Shown here: positions 1 to 9,685 of the stretch, piece by piece
How positions within the stretch are numbered: the stretch's first letter is position 1
Layout: every line of letters starts with the position of its first letter
Assembly (NCBI GenBank): GCA_014904845.1
Contig: MU119606.1
Location: forward strand, 1 to 39,081
Source of the DNA: Acephala macrosclerotiorum
Taxonomy: Eukaryota > Ascomycota > Leotiomycetes > Helotiales > Mollisiaceae
Reading direction: 5' to 3'
DNA: 39,081 nt
The notes under the pieces: generated by a model
Database searches by the model: none
The model's input: only the letters and a program-made list of their open reading frames with translations
Told to the model about the DNA's origin: nothing
Made by a program: the position numbers and the translations under genes

Positions 1-345
1 TTCATATAAAATTTAAAAAAAATTTATTTTTTTTATATGAAGAAAATTTTAATATTATATAAAATAATCAAAAATAATTCCCGTAACCGTTTTTGAATTT
101 TTTAAAATAAATTAAAGTATTTTTATTTGTTTCGATTAAAACCTTTTCTATTTCTATTTATAGATTTATTTTAATTAATTATTAAAAACAGAAAAATTAA
201 ATATTTATTATTATTTTATAAATTAATTAATAAATTTTATTAAAAACTTTTTAACCAGAAATAATTCAATAACATGAATAATATCGTGTTTTAAATTTGA
301 AATAATTTCATTAGTAAATTATCAAGTTTTAATTAATTCTAGTTT
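1..345. other. AT-extreme block, no gene
   Basis: This stretch is almost entirely A and T, and the few C residues are partly in CpG. I see no reading frame or repeat unit with protein character. Composition switches abruptly to normal coding sequence at about 346-350, inside what was once a hydrolase gene. The pattern fits DNA degraded by RIP, as in the larger block at the right end. Confidence 0.8.
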
Positions 346-349
346 TGGT

Positions 350-811
350 GTGTCACGTATTCCTGCACCCCCTGGTGGACGTACATCGGCTCGTCCCTTC
401 GGCCTCACCGTCACGAACCTGAACTATTCCCCTCCCACCAACAACTACACCGACCTGATCACTGAGACTGTTGGCGAAGACACGGCATCGTCTCGATCAT
501 GTATCCAGCAATCCAACTCTACCGCCAATTATACCATCCACACTCTGCCCAACCTCGCCAAGGACCCTTATGTGCTATTCACAGGAGAGGCATCACCGCA
601 TGCCACATATGATCATTGTGTAGTCAACTATCTCCAGCAGGTGGGCGTTAATCCGGAATGGATCAAGATGGCAGATGTGGGCGTGACAGGAAATGGTCAT
701 TTTGGGTATCTCGAGTTGAACTCGGCGGCGTATTTCAAGGTAGTGGAGAAGTGGATATCGAAACGTGCGAACGTGCTTGGAGGCAACGAATGGCATGACT
801 GGAGAGAGTAA
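350..811 (+). pseudogene. Truncated alpha/beta hydrolase, C-terminal half
   Basis: The open frame encodes about 150 residues that look like the C-terminal half of a fungal alpha/beta-hydrolase-fold enzyme. Near the end is a strand ending PYVLFTGEAS, then HATYDHC, then GNGHFGYLE. The His in GNGH sits where the catalytic His of this fold is expected, followed by a last helix (VVEKWI). The N-terminal half, which should hold the GxSxG nucleophile elbow, is missing: upstream of about 346 there is only AT-rich sequence. There is no good ATG at the left edge, since the frame begins on GTG within the domain. I take it as a gene remnant cut at the AT-rich junction. The specific substrate is unknown. 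Confidence 0.6.
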
Positions 812-1009
812 ACTTCCGTCGACTGAGAATGAAAATGCTCTCAGAGTCTTGTACATGAACCTCTAAGATTACTGCTCGAACGAATAATTGAAAGATAATT
901 GCATAATAGGGTTTCGCAGTGTGTGGGAATTCTCTGATCATGTTCAACAAGTTTGAAAATTTGAGACTCTCTACCTTTGCAGCGCCATTCAAAACACGAA
1001 GTCGAACAA

Positions 1010-2494
1010 TTAAAATTGCGAACGTTTCCGAAAGTAGGGAAAACCCAGTGGCTTGCGGAGTTTGGAAATAATTCCCAACTTTGTCTGACTGCTCGACCCC
1101 TTAGTCGAGGCTGCTGAGGACGCCGGTGCAGGCTTCCAGGCCCGATTCAACTCAAAATTTTTATCTATCATGATCTTCCCTCCGTAGCAGTATCCATAGT
1201 CTCCTAGAGTTTTGGCATCCGCAAATTCCCTCCAGGCATCTTTGTATAAGCGTTGGCGGTGAGGAAGGATTGCAGTGTTATGCAATATTTTCTTGACTTC
1301 CAAAATAGTAGTTTCAGGCGTGAAGTCAGTGATGATTTCCAGTCCAATATCTCTCGGAAAGGAGTCTGAGAAAACGATTAGATTCTGCCCAGTTCCCCGG
1401 ACTCGAAGTTGGCAGAAAATGGTAGCATTATTGGGGATAGCGTAGTCCGAGAGAAGCCTTTCAAATTTGAGTATCTTGCCCGCGTATACGAGGTAGACTA
1501 GATGATCATAGTTTCCAGCAAGAGATGAAGGAGCGGCACTATCATCTCGTGCGTACAATTCTTGTACGACCTGCGCCACTGTCATGGATGAGGTTACTTG
1601 CAGCGGCAACGTCTTGCTAGTGAAACCTTTGACAAAAACTTGAGCGCAATCCTCATAAATAGTATTGAGGGGGCTTTGAGAGTTTGCAATATGGCTCTGG
1701 GCAGTCTTGTATGCAGAAGAATTCGTCACACTATTCATATCAGTGGTCACAAGAGAGCTAATCTGCATACTGGGAGCCCGACTCGAAACAATCGAAGAAG
1801 CGTTGGTGAAATATGCTCGAATCGCGTAGCCGGGATCTTGTAGGAGAAGCCCTCGATCAGCAAGGGAGTGTTCAGACCCAGGGGGGTACGCGACCAGTTG
1901 TATATCTTCTAGTTGTTGAGACATTAAAGGGAGCTTCTCTTCGAGTTCGCGCATGTGGGCAGATATTTCGGCCTCTATCCTTGAGGCTGTTGCATTGACG
2001 GTCTGCAGATTTAAGCTTCAACACATTAGCAACGTCAAGCCGACAGTTGAGAAGACCTACTAATTTGCTAAAGATATGGCCATGTTCAATGTCAATTTAT
2101 GGGCAGCCAGATGAGCCCTCATACTCTCGACCTCGGCACTCATAAATGTGTACTTGATACTCCGCCACTTGCCGATATCACCAAATCCGCCGCGTGCCCG
2201 GTATATCAATACCATGCCATTGAGTTCCGTAAATATCTTTACGGAGTTCTCCAGCACCGACCCCAGGCTGTTGCTGGTCGAGGGGTGCAGCACACCTTGT
2301 GAAAGGTCTTCATCCTCCAGGTAGCCTTTTAAAGTCCCCAGTATAATATAGAAATCTTCGAGGTCGTTCGAAATAGCTTTGATATGTTTCGGCGCGTTTG
2401 TGATTTGGCTGATCGTGGTGTAGACCTGCTGGCTCAAAGTGAAGGCTTTGACGACGAGCGGCGCGATCGCAGAGGCTGCACTGAGGGGATCCAT
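1010..2494 (-). CDS. HeLo-like domain protein with tandem ubiquitin-like domains
   Basis: Proposed exons are 2494-2061 and 2015-1010, giving 479 aa. The 45-nt intron (2060-2016) has donor GTAGGT, branch GCTAAT and acceptor AAG. A downstream CAG acceptor would create a stop at the junction, so the weaker AAG is chosen. Residues 1-145 start MDPLSAASAIAPLVVKA and resemble the HeLo-like N-terminal domain of fungal STAND/NLR proteins. Residues about 270-352 look like ubiquitin: VFVKGFTSKTLPLQV, then LVYAGKILKFERLLSDY, ending QLRVRG. Residues about 355-433 form a second, more diverged ubiquitin-like fold (ILEVKKIL, RQRLYKD, LGDYGY). A basic Ser-rich tail follows. No NB-ARC/NACHT or repeat domain is present. 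HeLo-type domains take part in fungal incompatibility and cell-death signalling; the role here is inferred only. It is transcribed divergently from the transporter at 3069. Confidence 0.72.
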
Positions 2495-3068
2495 TGACGA
2501 GATATGAGAGAAAGCTTGTGCCTGAGTCTTGTCGTTAGCTGTTCTTGGAAGGAGTTAGGGGGGGGAATATGAATGTCCCCGGAATCCCGTTGCTGGTGTT
2601 GGCGATAACTGATTTCCATCCACGCTGTTAACACCATCAACCTTCATCTGCTGGTAACATCGTGGCGGTGGCTGTGCAAAGGCAGGACGAGGCTCGCGGA
2701 TTGATACAAAGGCACGGAGGCACCTCGACTTCTCCAAAGAGATCTCTAACACTTACTGAACGGGGTCTTGTTTCTGCTTACTTGACTTCTTATGTGCTCG
2801 TATGGCTCCTTGATGGCATCAGCAGAAACAAGATGTATTTATATCGAGCAACAATCCATTGAGCAGACACTATACCATTGGTGAGAAGGCTGCTGTCCTA
2901 TGGTGTCGCATTGAATGTTGTCGCGAAGTCGTGTTGTTGACGAAAGTAAATATCAAATACGGCAGCCCGCTGGAGCTCAAGACGCTAATAGCGGGGTACC
3001 TTTCCAACCCCACCAAGGTTCCTCGTCTCTTCCTCTTCATCCTACTCTCCTCTCCTCCCATCGCAGTA
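2495..3068. promoter_or_regulatory. Divergent intergenic region
   Basis: This region lies between the HeLo-like gene (-) and the NiCoT gene (+) and should hold both promoters. The last 60 bases before the transporter ATG are pyrimidine-rich (CTCTTCCTCTTCATCC and similar), common in fungal 5' leaders. Small open frames here have no protein character. Confidence 0.4.
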
Positions 3069-4336
3069 ATGGCATCTCTCACCCTCCACCGCCCACAATG
3101 GCTTCAATCCCTCATTTCCCGCCTGCCACCTCAACTCCGCTTCCTCCCTCTTCCCGCTGTGCGAATAATCTCCCTCCTAATCTTAATCAACATCCTAGTC
3201 TGGGTCATCGTCGCCATAATCCTCCGTTCCCACAGCACCCTCTCCTCCACCGCCCTCCTCGCCTACACCCTCGGCCTCCGCCACGCCTTAGATGCCGATC
3301 ACATATCCGCCATCGACCTCATGACCCGTCGTCTCGTCGCCACCGGCTCAAAACCAGTTACAGTCGGGACGTGGTTCAGTCTTGGTCATAGCACGATTGT
3401 GGTGGTTACTTGTATAGTGGTAGCTGCGACAAGTGGAGCTTTGGAAAAGAGATTTGATGGGTTTAGGAATATCGGGGGCGTTATTGGGACGGGTGTTTCT
3501 GCTGGTGTTTTGATTCTGCTTGGAGTGGGGAATGCGTGGATTTTGGTTAAGTTGGTGAAGAGGCTGAAGGAAGTGTTGAGGGAGGAAATAGTGGGGGATA
3601 GGGAGGGGGTGAGTGAGGGGGCGGTGGCGGGGTTGAATCTTGAGGGAGGAGGCATAATGGTGAGGTTGTTGAAGAGGGTGTTTAAGTTCATTGATAGGCC
3701 GTGGAAGATGTATCCTCTAGGCGTGCTGTTTGGGTTAGGGTTTGATACTAGTAGTGAGGTGGCTTTGCTGGGGATCGCGAGTATCCAAGGTGCACAGGGG
3801 ACGAGTATTTGGTTGATCCTGATTTTTCCTGCTCTTTTCACTGGTATGATGCCAAATGTTTGTTTTCATTGCAAGTGCTGGGGATGAACTAATGTGGTGC
3901 AGCTGGCATGTGCCTCCTCGACACGACCGACGGCGCTCTCATGATGACTCTCTACACTTCCACTTCGTTGGCACGAGATACTGTTGCTATCCTTTACTAC
4001 TCAATTGTGCTGTCTGCAATCACAGTGATGGTAGCCATTACGATCGGAATGATTCAACTCCTTTCTCTTGTTGCGAATTATTCGAGTGGGCCGTTCTGGG
4101 ACGGTGTCAACAATGCCGAAGATCATTTTGACATCATTGGAGGAGCTGTCTGCGGTGCCTTTGTTGTATTCGGTGCTGCATCAGTTGTCCTTTACAAGCC
4201 TTGGAGACGGAGAGTGGATCGCGGTCGGAGAACACAAGTACTGGAGAACATCGAGCTGGAGGAAGACTTGCAAGATGCAGGCAAGAAGGCTGAAGAGAAA
4301 GACCTTGCCAAGACTACATCCCAAGAGGTGGATTAG
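3069..4336 (+). CDS. NiCoT family nickel/cobalt transporter
   Basis: This is a high-affinity Ni2+/Co2+ permease of the NiCoT family, an integral membrane protein. Exons are 3069-3843 and 3903-4336, giving 402 aa. The 59-nt intron has donor GTATGA, branch ACTAAT and acceptor CAG. The signature RHALDADHI lies at residues 71-79 in a membrane helix, with the metal-binding H-x4-D-H pattern. SLGHST (104-109), LGFDTSSE (223-230) and AGMCLLDTTDG (from 259, formed across the splice junction) are the other family motifs. Hydrophobic segments before and after give about eight membrane spans, with a charged cytosolic loop at about 165-210. The C-terminus is charged. The ATG at 3069 is chosen because the open frame upstream has no membrane or conserved character. 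Such transporters supply Ni to urease or Co to cobalt enzymes, but none is encoded nearby. Confidence 0.92.
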
Positions 4337-5065
4337 ACACGGTAGAACTATCCTCGGGCTGGAGCAACTGCGCCGAGATGAGGATGTGGGGGACTTACAT
4401 CTGTTTTGAGATGCACGATATTGCTGAAGTTAGCAGCCTTCATAGAAGGCGTCCGAATGCCTTCGACGAGCACGCCTTCAAAGAAATGGTGAGAAGTCTC
4501 AACATTGCTGCAATTAGAATCCTGTCGGCAAGGAGAATCTTATGCCGAAAACTTGTACCTACTATGTGCGATATTGCACAAATTGGCTTCATCTAGATCT
4601 TCGAGTATAGAAATTCACGATAGTAATCAAGAGAGTTTTCGCGTCATTCGCTGGTTGCTGACCAAGATTTGGGTGTGCATACGATCAGTAATCATCTTCG
4701 CCTCGACCTGCGGACATTAGCGGACTTCGGCCGCCACGGTGATAATGTAAGATGGCTGCATCTGCGTAAATGAAGCTTCGGTTGATTCGCCAATATATAC
4801 GCACAAAAAGCTTGTTCTGAGCACGAAGCTGATTAATGCCCAAAATTTCACAAGGTTGCACTTACTCGATCGCATTACTACGCGCGAGGTTCGTTCTCCT
4901 ATTTCAGTAATCATAGACTTGCACCTGTATGCGAGGCTGTTGAGATTCACATATGATATTTAAGTACTTCTGACCCTTCATTTCCTCCAGGAAACATAAT
5001 CACATATTTTACCTTTCTAACCTCACCTTCAAAAACTCGCCTCCATCAGAATCCAAACTTTCGCA
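4337..5065. other. Intergenic, no gene seen
   Basis: About 730 bases between the transporter and the reductase. Only short frames without protein character are present on either strand. The right end should hold the reductase promoter; AT-rich sequence and a pyrimidine/A-rich leader precede its ATG. Confidence 0.5.
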
Positions 5066-6172
5066 ATGTCTCTTCCAACCCCAAACAACCAAATAGTCGT
5101 CATCACCGGAGTAAATGGTTATATTGCATCCGTAACCGCAAAGACGTTCCTCGAAGCTGGCTACGCCGTTCGAGGAACTTCACGCTCTAAGAGCTCCAGC
5201 GAAGGTCTCCTCAAAGCTCTTCATGAATACGTTGAAGCTGGACGATTGGAGATTGTCGAAGTGCCGGATATCACCATTGATGGCGCATTTGACGAAGCCG
5301 TGAAAGGTATGTTTAAAGAAGTATCGGAGAATTGAGGCAGTTGAGCTAACAATGCAAAAGGTGTCCACGCAATAGCCCATATGGCTTCTCCCGTGTCCTT
5401 CAACTTCACAGATCCCGACCCAATCATCAAAGCAGCACTCCACGGAACGAATTCAGTCCTCGCTTCAGCCCTCAAGTTCGGCCCCCCAACCCTTCAACAC
5501 GTTGTTCTCACTTCTAGCATTGCAGCTGTAGTGTCAACTAAGGAACCTCCCTATATTTTCACTGAAAAGGATTGGAACAATGAGTCCCTGGCTGAGATTG
5601 AGAGGCTTGGAAAAGAGACTCCAGGACCCCACATCTACCGTGGCTCCAAAGTCGCCTCCGAAACTGCCTTCTGGAAATTCCGCGAAGAAAACAAACCCAC
5701 CTTCACGATGACAGCAATCAACCCGGCGTTCGTCTACGGTCCCCCAGCAGTCCTCCCATCGGACCCAGAAATGATCGCCGAAACAGTAAAACCCATCTAC
5801 GACATCCTATCCGGAAAACCACTTCCTCCTCCCATGGGCGGATCAGGTTCGTACGTCGACGTACGAGATGTCGCTACTCTCATGGTTGCTGGAGTAGAAA
5901 AAGGGAAGGAGTTAGATGGGGAGAGGGTTATTGCTACAGCGGGGATTGGGGGGATGCAACAGATTGCGGATATTTTGAATGAGAGTGGGAGGTATGATGA
6001 TAGGGGGATTGTGAAGGGGGAGCCGGGGAAGGGGTATGAGCCTGGGTTTGGGTTCCCGAAGGAGGGGAGTAGGATTGATGGCTCAAAGGGGAAGAAAGTG
6101 TTGGGGAGGGAGTGGATCGGGTATAGAGAGTGTGTGTTGGATGCTGCGAAGGTGTTTGAGCGGTATCTTTGA
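5066..6172 (+). CDS. NAD(P)-dependent aldehyde/ketone reductase, extended SDR
   Basis: An extended short-chain dehydrogenase of the dihydroflavonol-4-reductase/GRE2-like group, probably a cytosolic NADPH-dependent carbonyl reductase. Exons are 5066-5306 and 5361-6172, giving 350 aa. The 54-nt intron has donor GTATGT, branch GCTAAC and acceptor AAG. The dinucleotide-binding motif TGVNGYIA is at residues 14-21. AHMASP near residue 86 corresponds to the conserved strand after the first Rossmann half. TSS at 131-133 supplies the catalytic Ser, and Y173-x3-K177 (YRGSK) is the catalytic pair. NPAFVYGP follows, as in the family. Length is normal. Third-position composition shifts from C-rich to G-rich within exon 2, also seen in neighbouring genes. 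The physiological substrate cannot be read from the sequence. Confidence 0.9.
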
Positions 6173-6490
6173 GTGCGGGTTAGAGCGGGAGACCTGCCTT
6201 GAACTCGAACGGGTATTATGAATGAGTATTCCTTACAATTTATATAGTAATTGTGATCCAGTGCTTAGGAGGGTAGATTATATGCATATTCAATTCCGTA
6301 CCCAGCTTGTCAAATTGTATATCAGCCAGCCAACCCCGCTATATGGCCTTCCTCTCACACCTCACCTAGAGGACTCCAACAAATACCAGAATTCAAAAAT
6401 CAAACCTTCCCATAAAATTAGAACAAGATTAGTAACAAACAAAGGGGTTAGATCTTAAAGTATATACGATTTGAAATGATATGCTACCTG
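6173..6490. other. 3' flank, no gene seen
   Basis: Moderately AT-rich sequence downstream of the reductase. No frame with protein character. Confidence 0.4.
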
Positions 6491-6496
6491 TTTTCA

Positions 6497-6790
6497 AAAG
6501 GGAAGTCGCTGCTTCCATATCTGGCCAGTGGGTCGGAAAATCCTCGCTATACTTATAACAATTCTCCACCTCTAAAAACATTTATATGGCTTTAAATAAC
6601 AAAATGTCCTTCAACCAATCAAATAAATGCTTCTTTGGTCTAATGGTTATAAGTAAAACATTTTACTACCTTCAGAAGCATATTCTAACAACCAATCAAA
6701 GGATTCATCCCTTCCAACCCGGAGTGAGGATGAGGTCGGTATTCGAGCCCAACTTCGCGGAGTAACTCCCCCTAATCGGGGCAAGAGCAC
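6497..6790 (+). repeat. Element with tRNA-like core, copy 1
   Basis: This segment can be aligned by eye with 8545-8930. Shared blocks, in order, are GGGAAG-GTCG...CTTCCA, GTGGGTC, ATCCTCGCTA, AACAAAAATGT, AACCAATCA, then the tRNA-like core. Conservation of the flank upstream of the core, not only the core itself, shows that this is a duplicated unit rather than two independent tRNA genes. Substitutions between the copies are many, so both are old. I find no terminal inverted repeats or clear target-site duplication. Confidence 0.55.
6629..6760 (+). ncRNA. tRNA-like sequence, copy 1, interrupted and decayed
   Basis: Bases 6629-6635 would be the 5' acceptor strand (GCTTCTT), followed by TG and the D-arm GTCT-AATGGTTA. 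A 51-nt insert (6650-6700) separates this from GGAT (6701-6704), which closes the D-stem. The insert contains GTAAAA, TTCTAAC and a terminal AG, so it looks intron-like, though removal between GT and AG leaves three extra bases. CATCC (6706-6710) pairs perfectly with GGATG (6728-6732). The anticodon loop reads CTTCCA plus A, with a 10-nt intron (6717-6726) at the normal 37/38 position. The anticodon would be TCC (Gly). The T-arm (around TTCGAGC) is poorly paired, so this copy is probably dead. Confidence 0.5.
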
Positions 6791-8540
6791 GAGTTGAGAC
6801 AGTGTTTCAGGAGCTCTCCGGAGCACATGACACTACCGCATTATAGTAATTCCGTCCAATGATATAAGATGTACTTGGAATATCTTCAGAATACTCTTTT
6901 GTTATGCAAATATTATGCCATTCATATCTTTGCTCCTCCGAGATTTTAATACAAGGAATAAGTTCGAGATTATTCTTTCGTTATGCAATTTATACGCCTG
7001 TATTCCGATGACATGTTAGTGTGTTCTACTAATAATTACCTATTAGTATGTATGAGTTATTGATATTTACTGCTATTGAAATCATAATGTTCCAAGACTA
7101 TTCTGGAACTTCTTCACAATATCACTATATCATTTTGTATAAGCATGCATTCATGCCTACTTTTAAATAACTTCACATTGTTAGAATATCTTGAAATATC
7201 TCATCTTTTTTAAATGTAACGCTTATTCGTATCATCCATTACCACAAAGCCTACCCCAGTGGTACTACCTTGAAGGTCCTGTTATCTGTAATAAGAAATC
7301 TAAGGATCAACGCAAACTTTCCATATTCTGTAAGTCCGTGTGTAATTTCTACAGACCGTCGCTATTGTCCGTTGGCTTTACCAGGTCACATCAGCAATCG
7401 GCAGATAATACAAGTTTCAGTCGGGGAAGTGAAATTTATGACTCGTAATGACAGCATTCTACCATCAAGGTTCGGGATGCTGGTCTTTCAAGGAGACCAA
7501 AACATATCATCAACATCGAAGACTCGACATGTCTGTTTCGCCATTTATTTGTACTCCGCATAATGGCAAATTTCAATGTCAATCGACGTATCAGATGTAT
7601 TCGCTTGCCCTTCAACTTTGCCCCCTCTCTTTCTAGTAGTGCACCACTATACTCAAGAACTTCATTACTATCTTGAAGACAACAACCCTGGCCGGGGTTG
7701 ATGCTCAATCATTTAGCAGGATAGAGTGGCATATGACTTCTTCTGATACCGCACCCGCGCTCAACGACCTCTTCCATCGTCCCATCCGAAGTCTTGACTT
7801 CCACCTTCATGTTCCTTCGCACTTCGTCTTGTCCTCTGTTGCTACCTTGTCGGCTGTTCCTCCCCCTCTACTGATCTACCCCTCTGTTGACCACTTTCCC
7901 CTCATTGTTGTCATCATATTTCCCACTTTCCGCTTTCTTCCCCATGATCTCCCGACGCTTCTCACTCTTCCCAATATTGTGGTCCTCTCCGAAACAGACC
8001 CCGATTTCTCTCTTCTCCCCTTATTTAATGTCGTCTCTCTGAGAATTTGGCATAAGGGTGTTGACAAGGCTGTATGGATGCGAGGGCATGGTGTCGGAAG
8101 TACGGATACAAAGTACTGGGAGTGATACGGAATGGCGTAAACCCAGTCTAGAAGGTACGAGGACCTTCCTGGGGCTTGAGGATAGAGAACCACTGCTTAG
8201 TTTGGGATTAATCAAAATCTTTCCCGCTTCTGATGCCGCACGCTACCACGTGGTTTGTACATATCGGGAGGCAAATATGGCCGTATCATAGACCTCTTGG
8301 TACGTAGATTTCGGAACATTAATGTACACCATATCTTTATAGGAGATTGAATAGTTCCATTGTGTTAATGCAGTAGAATGGTTCAGAAAGTTTGGAAGCT
8401 GCAAGGCTATGCCCCCACGACTCGACCATTCATGCGCAGTAGATACTTTGAAATACAATGTCACAATTCAAGGCAGTGAACAGATTTGAAACAATCATCG
8501 ATGTTCAGAGCAAGACCGTAGTATTCCGTGCTTGCAAAAT
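6791..8540. other. Gene-free AT-leaning stretch
   Basis: The stretch 6840-7200 is AT-rich. Between 7400 and 8460 composition is closer to normal, with several open frames on both strands (for example 7673-8125 plus and 7876-8193 minus), but none shows a domain, membrane pattern or plausible exon structure. I annotate nothing here. Confidence 0.4.
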
Positions 8541-8544
8541 CGCC

Positions 8545-8935
8545 AGGAAGGGAAAGGTCGTTACTTCCACTTCGAGCGAAGTGGGTCCTCGATCCTCGCT
8601 ACACACAAACCCTTCCCCTCCGTCACGTCTCCCAGATACCCTTAAAGTTTTGAACAACAAAAATGTTTTTAACCAATCACAAGCTTCCGTGGTCCAAGTA
8701 AGCTCACCCTCATCCATTCATATGATCTTTACTAACAGACTTTCAGTGGTTAGGATGTGAGTTCCATAATTCACTCTCATCGTGCTTAAGCTAATATAGT
8801 ACAGTCATCCCTTCCATCTTCTAGGTAGGATGAGGTTCGTGTTCGGTAAGTTCAAGTCAAATCATTATCTTAAGTTCTTCAACTGACTCGAAACAGATTC
8901 ACGGCGGTTGCATTAAAATATTTTGCCTATTTTTC
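8545..8935 (+). repeat. Element with tRNA-like core, copy 2
   Basis: Second copy of the unit at 6497-6790. The upstream part contains an inverted CTTCGAGCGAAG near 8571-8582 and the shared AACCAATCA just before the tRNA-like core. Downstream, TTGCATTAAAATATTTTGCC and a run of T follow the core. The same downstream sequence recurs at 9303-9335 (TTGCAAAACAATTCTTTTGC, then T-run). Confidence 0.55.
8683..8912 (+). ncRNA. tRNA-like gene split by three GT-AG intron-like segments
   Basis: Segments 8698-8746 (GTAAGC, TTTACTAAC, TTTCAG), 8757-8804 (GTGAGT, GCTAAT, TACAG) and 8846-8896 (GTAAGT, ACTGAC, AACAG) each look like a fungal spliceosomal intron. They are 49, 48 and 51 nt. Removing them and the 10-nt anticodon-loop intron 8817-8826 leaves 72 nt that fold as a tRNA. 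The D-stem is GTCC/GGAT and the anticodon stem CATCC/GGATG (perfect). The anticodon loop is CTTCCAA (anticodon TCC). The T-arm is TCGTG-TTCGATT-CACGG, and the acceptor GCTTCCG/CGGTTGC has two T-T mismatches, then A73. The first and third segments split the pol III A box and B box. T-runs follow at about 8921 and 8930. It may be functional, a dead SINE-like relic, or a target of repeated intron insertion. Confidence 0.55.
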
Positions 8936-8937
8936 CT

Positions 8938-9345
8938 TTCGTCATCTTAACCTGGAAGAAGGTAAGTGTCCTCTCTTCGCCGTTCATTAACAAGATACTG
9001 ATATATTCTAAAGTTCGATTCACGGCATGGTGGTTGCATCCTGCTTATAGTGGTTGATGAATCACCTTTTTTTGTTGAGGAGGGTGAGGGAGGCAGCCCT
9101 CCTTCATTTTTTCAATACATTGATTAAGTTATTGCAGCGCCGGAGCTTGGTAGCTCGGGTACCGGCAGAAATCAGGGTCGTCAAGTTGTTCCGAGCTTCC
9201 GCGAGACATACTCATGCACTGCTCCTAAGACATTGTTTCAACTCATCCGTTTTTCTCAGCCAGGAATATTTACTCCGCGAAGTTGAGGTTCGATTCACCG
9301 GAGTTGCAAAACAATTCTTTTGCTATTTTTTTTATCTTAGAATAT
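8938..9345 (+). repeat. Reiterated tRNA 3'-end fragments
   Basis: The T-loop/acceptor sequence of the tRNA-like core recurs at 9014-9026 (TTCGATTCACGGC, then GGTTGCA) and 9289-9300 (TTCGATTCACCG, then GTTGCA and a T-rich tail). The first is directly preceded by another intron-like segment, 8962-9013 (GTAAGT, TACTGAT, AAAG), in nearly the same place as the third intron of the core. The 15-mer CAACTTCGCGGAGTA at 6750-6764 occurs inverted at 9271-9285, next to the T-loop motif in both places. I read this as a cluster of broken copies of one element. Confidence 0.4.
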
Positions 9346-9685
9346 ACTGTTCACAATTCCGACGACTATCAAAGTTGCAGGTACTGCGCTTTGTCGCTTC
9401 TTCTTTTGTGGTATAAATTTGATCCAAGTCTTCTCGCTTAAACTTTTGGCGGCCTGGACCGAACAGAGGGGGACAATGAACGTCACTTTCAAAGATCAAG
9501 ACGGCAGCCATCAATCTTGCGTTCCTTGTGCTGGCATGATAAGTTTGGTAGTTCATATCACTCGAAACTAAAATAAGGACCTACTAATATAAAAGTTTAA
9601 TAATTATTTTTGAGCTTCTGAACCTCCTCGCGGATGTTAAAAACTGCTTATCTAAACACGGAAATCCTCACTTCAAAATTTCAAA

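Noticed and set aside
2003..2060. CAG acceptor for the intron of the HeLo-like gene
   Set aside because: With the only usable donor it creates a stop codon at the junction; the AAG acceptor at 2016 keeps the frame open.
2859..3068. In-frame upstream extension of the NiCoT protein
   Set aside because: The extra 70 residues have no membrane or family character; the ATG at 3069 gives the normal length.
7673..8193. Opposed open frames of 150 and 105 residues
   Set aside because: Neither shows a domain, a signal peptide or a plausible exon structure.
9054..9416. 120-residue open frame
   Set aside because: It runs through the T-rich tails and tRNA-like fragments and has no protein character.
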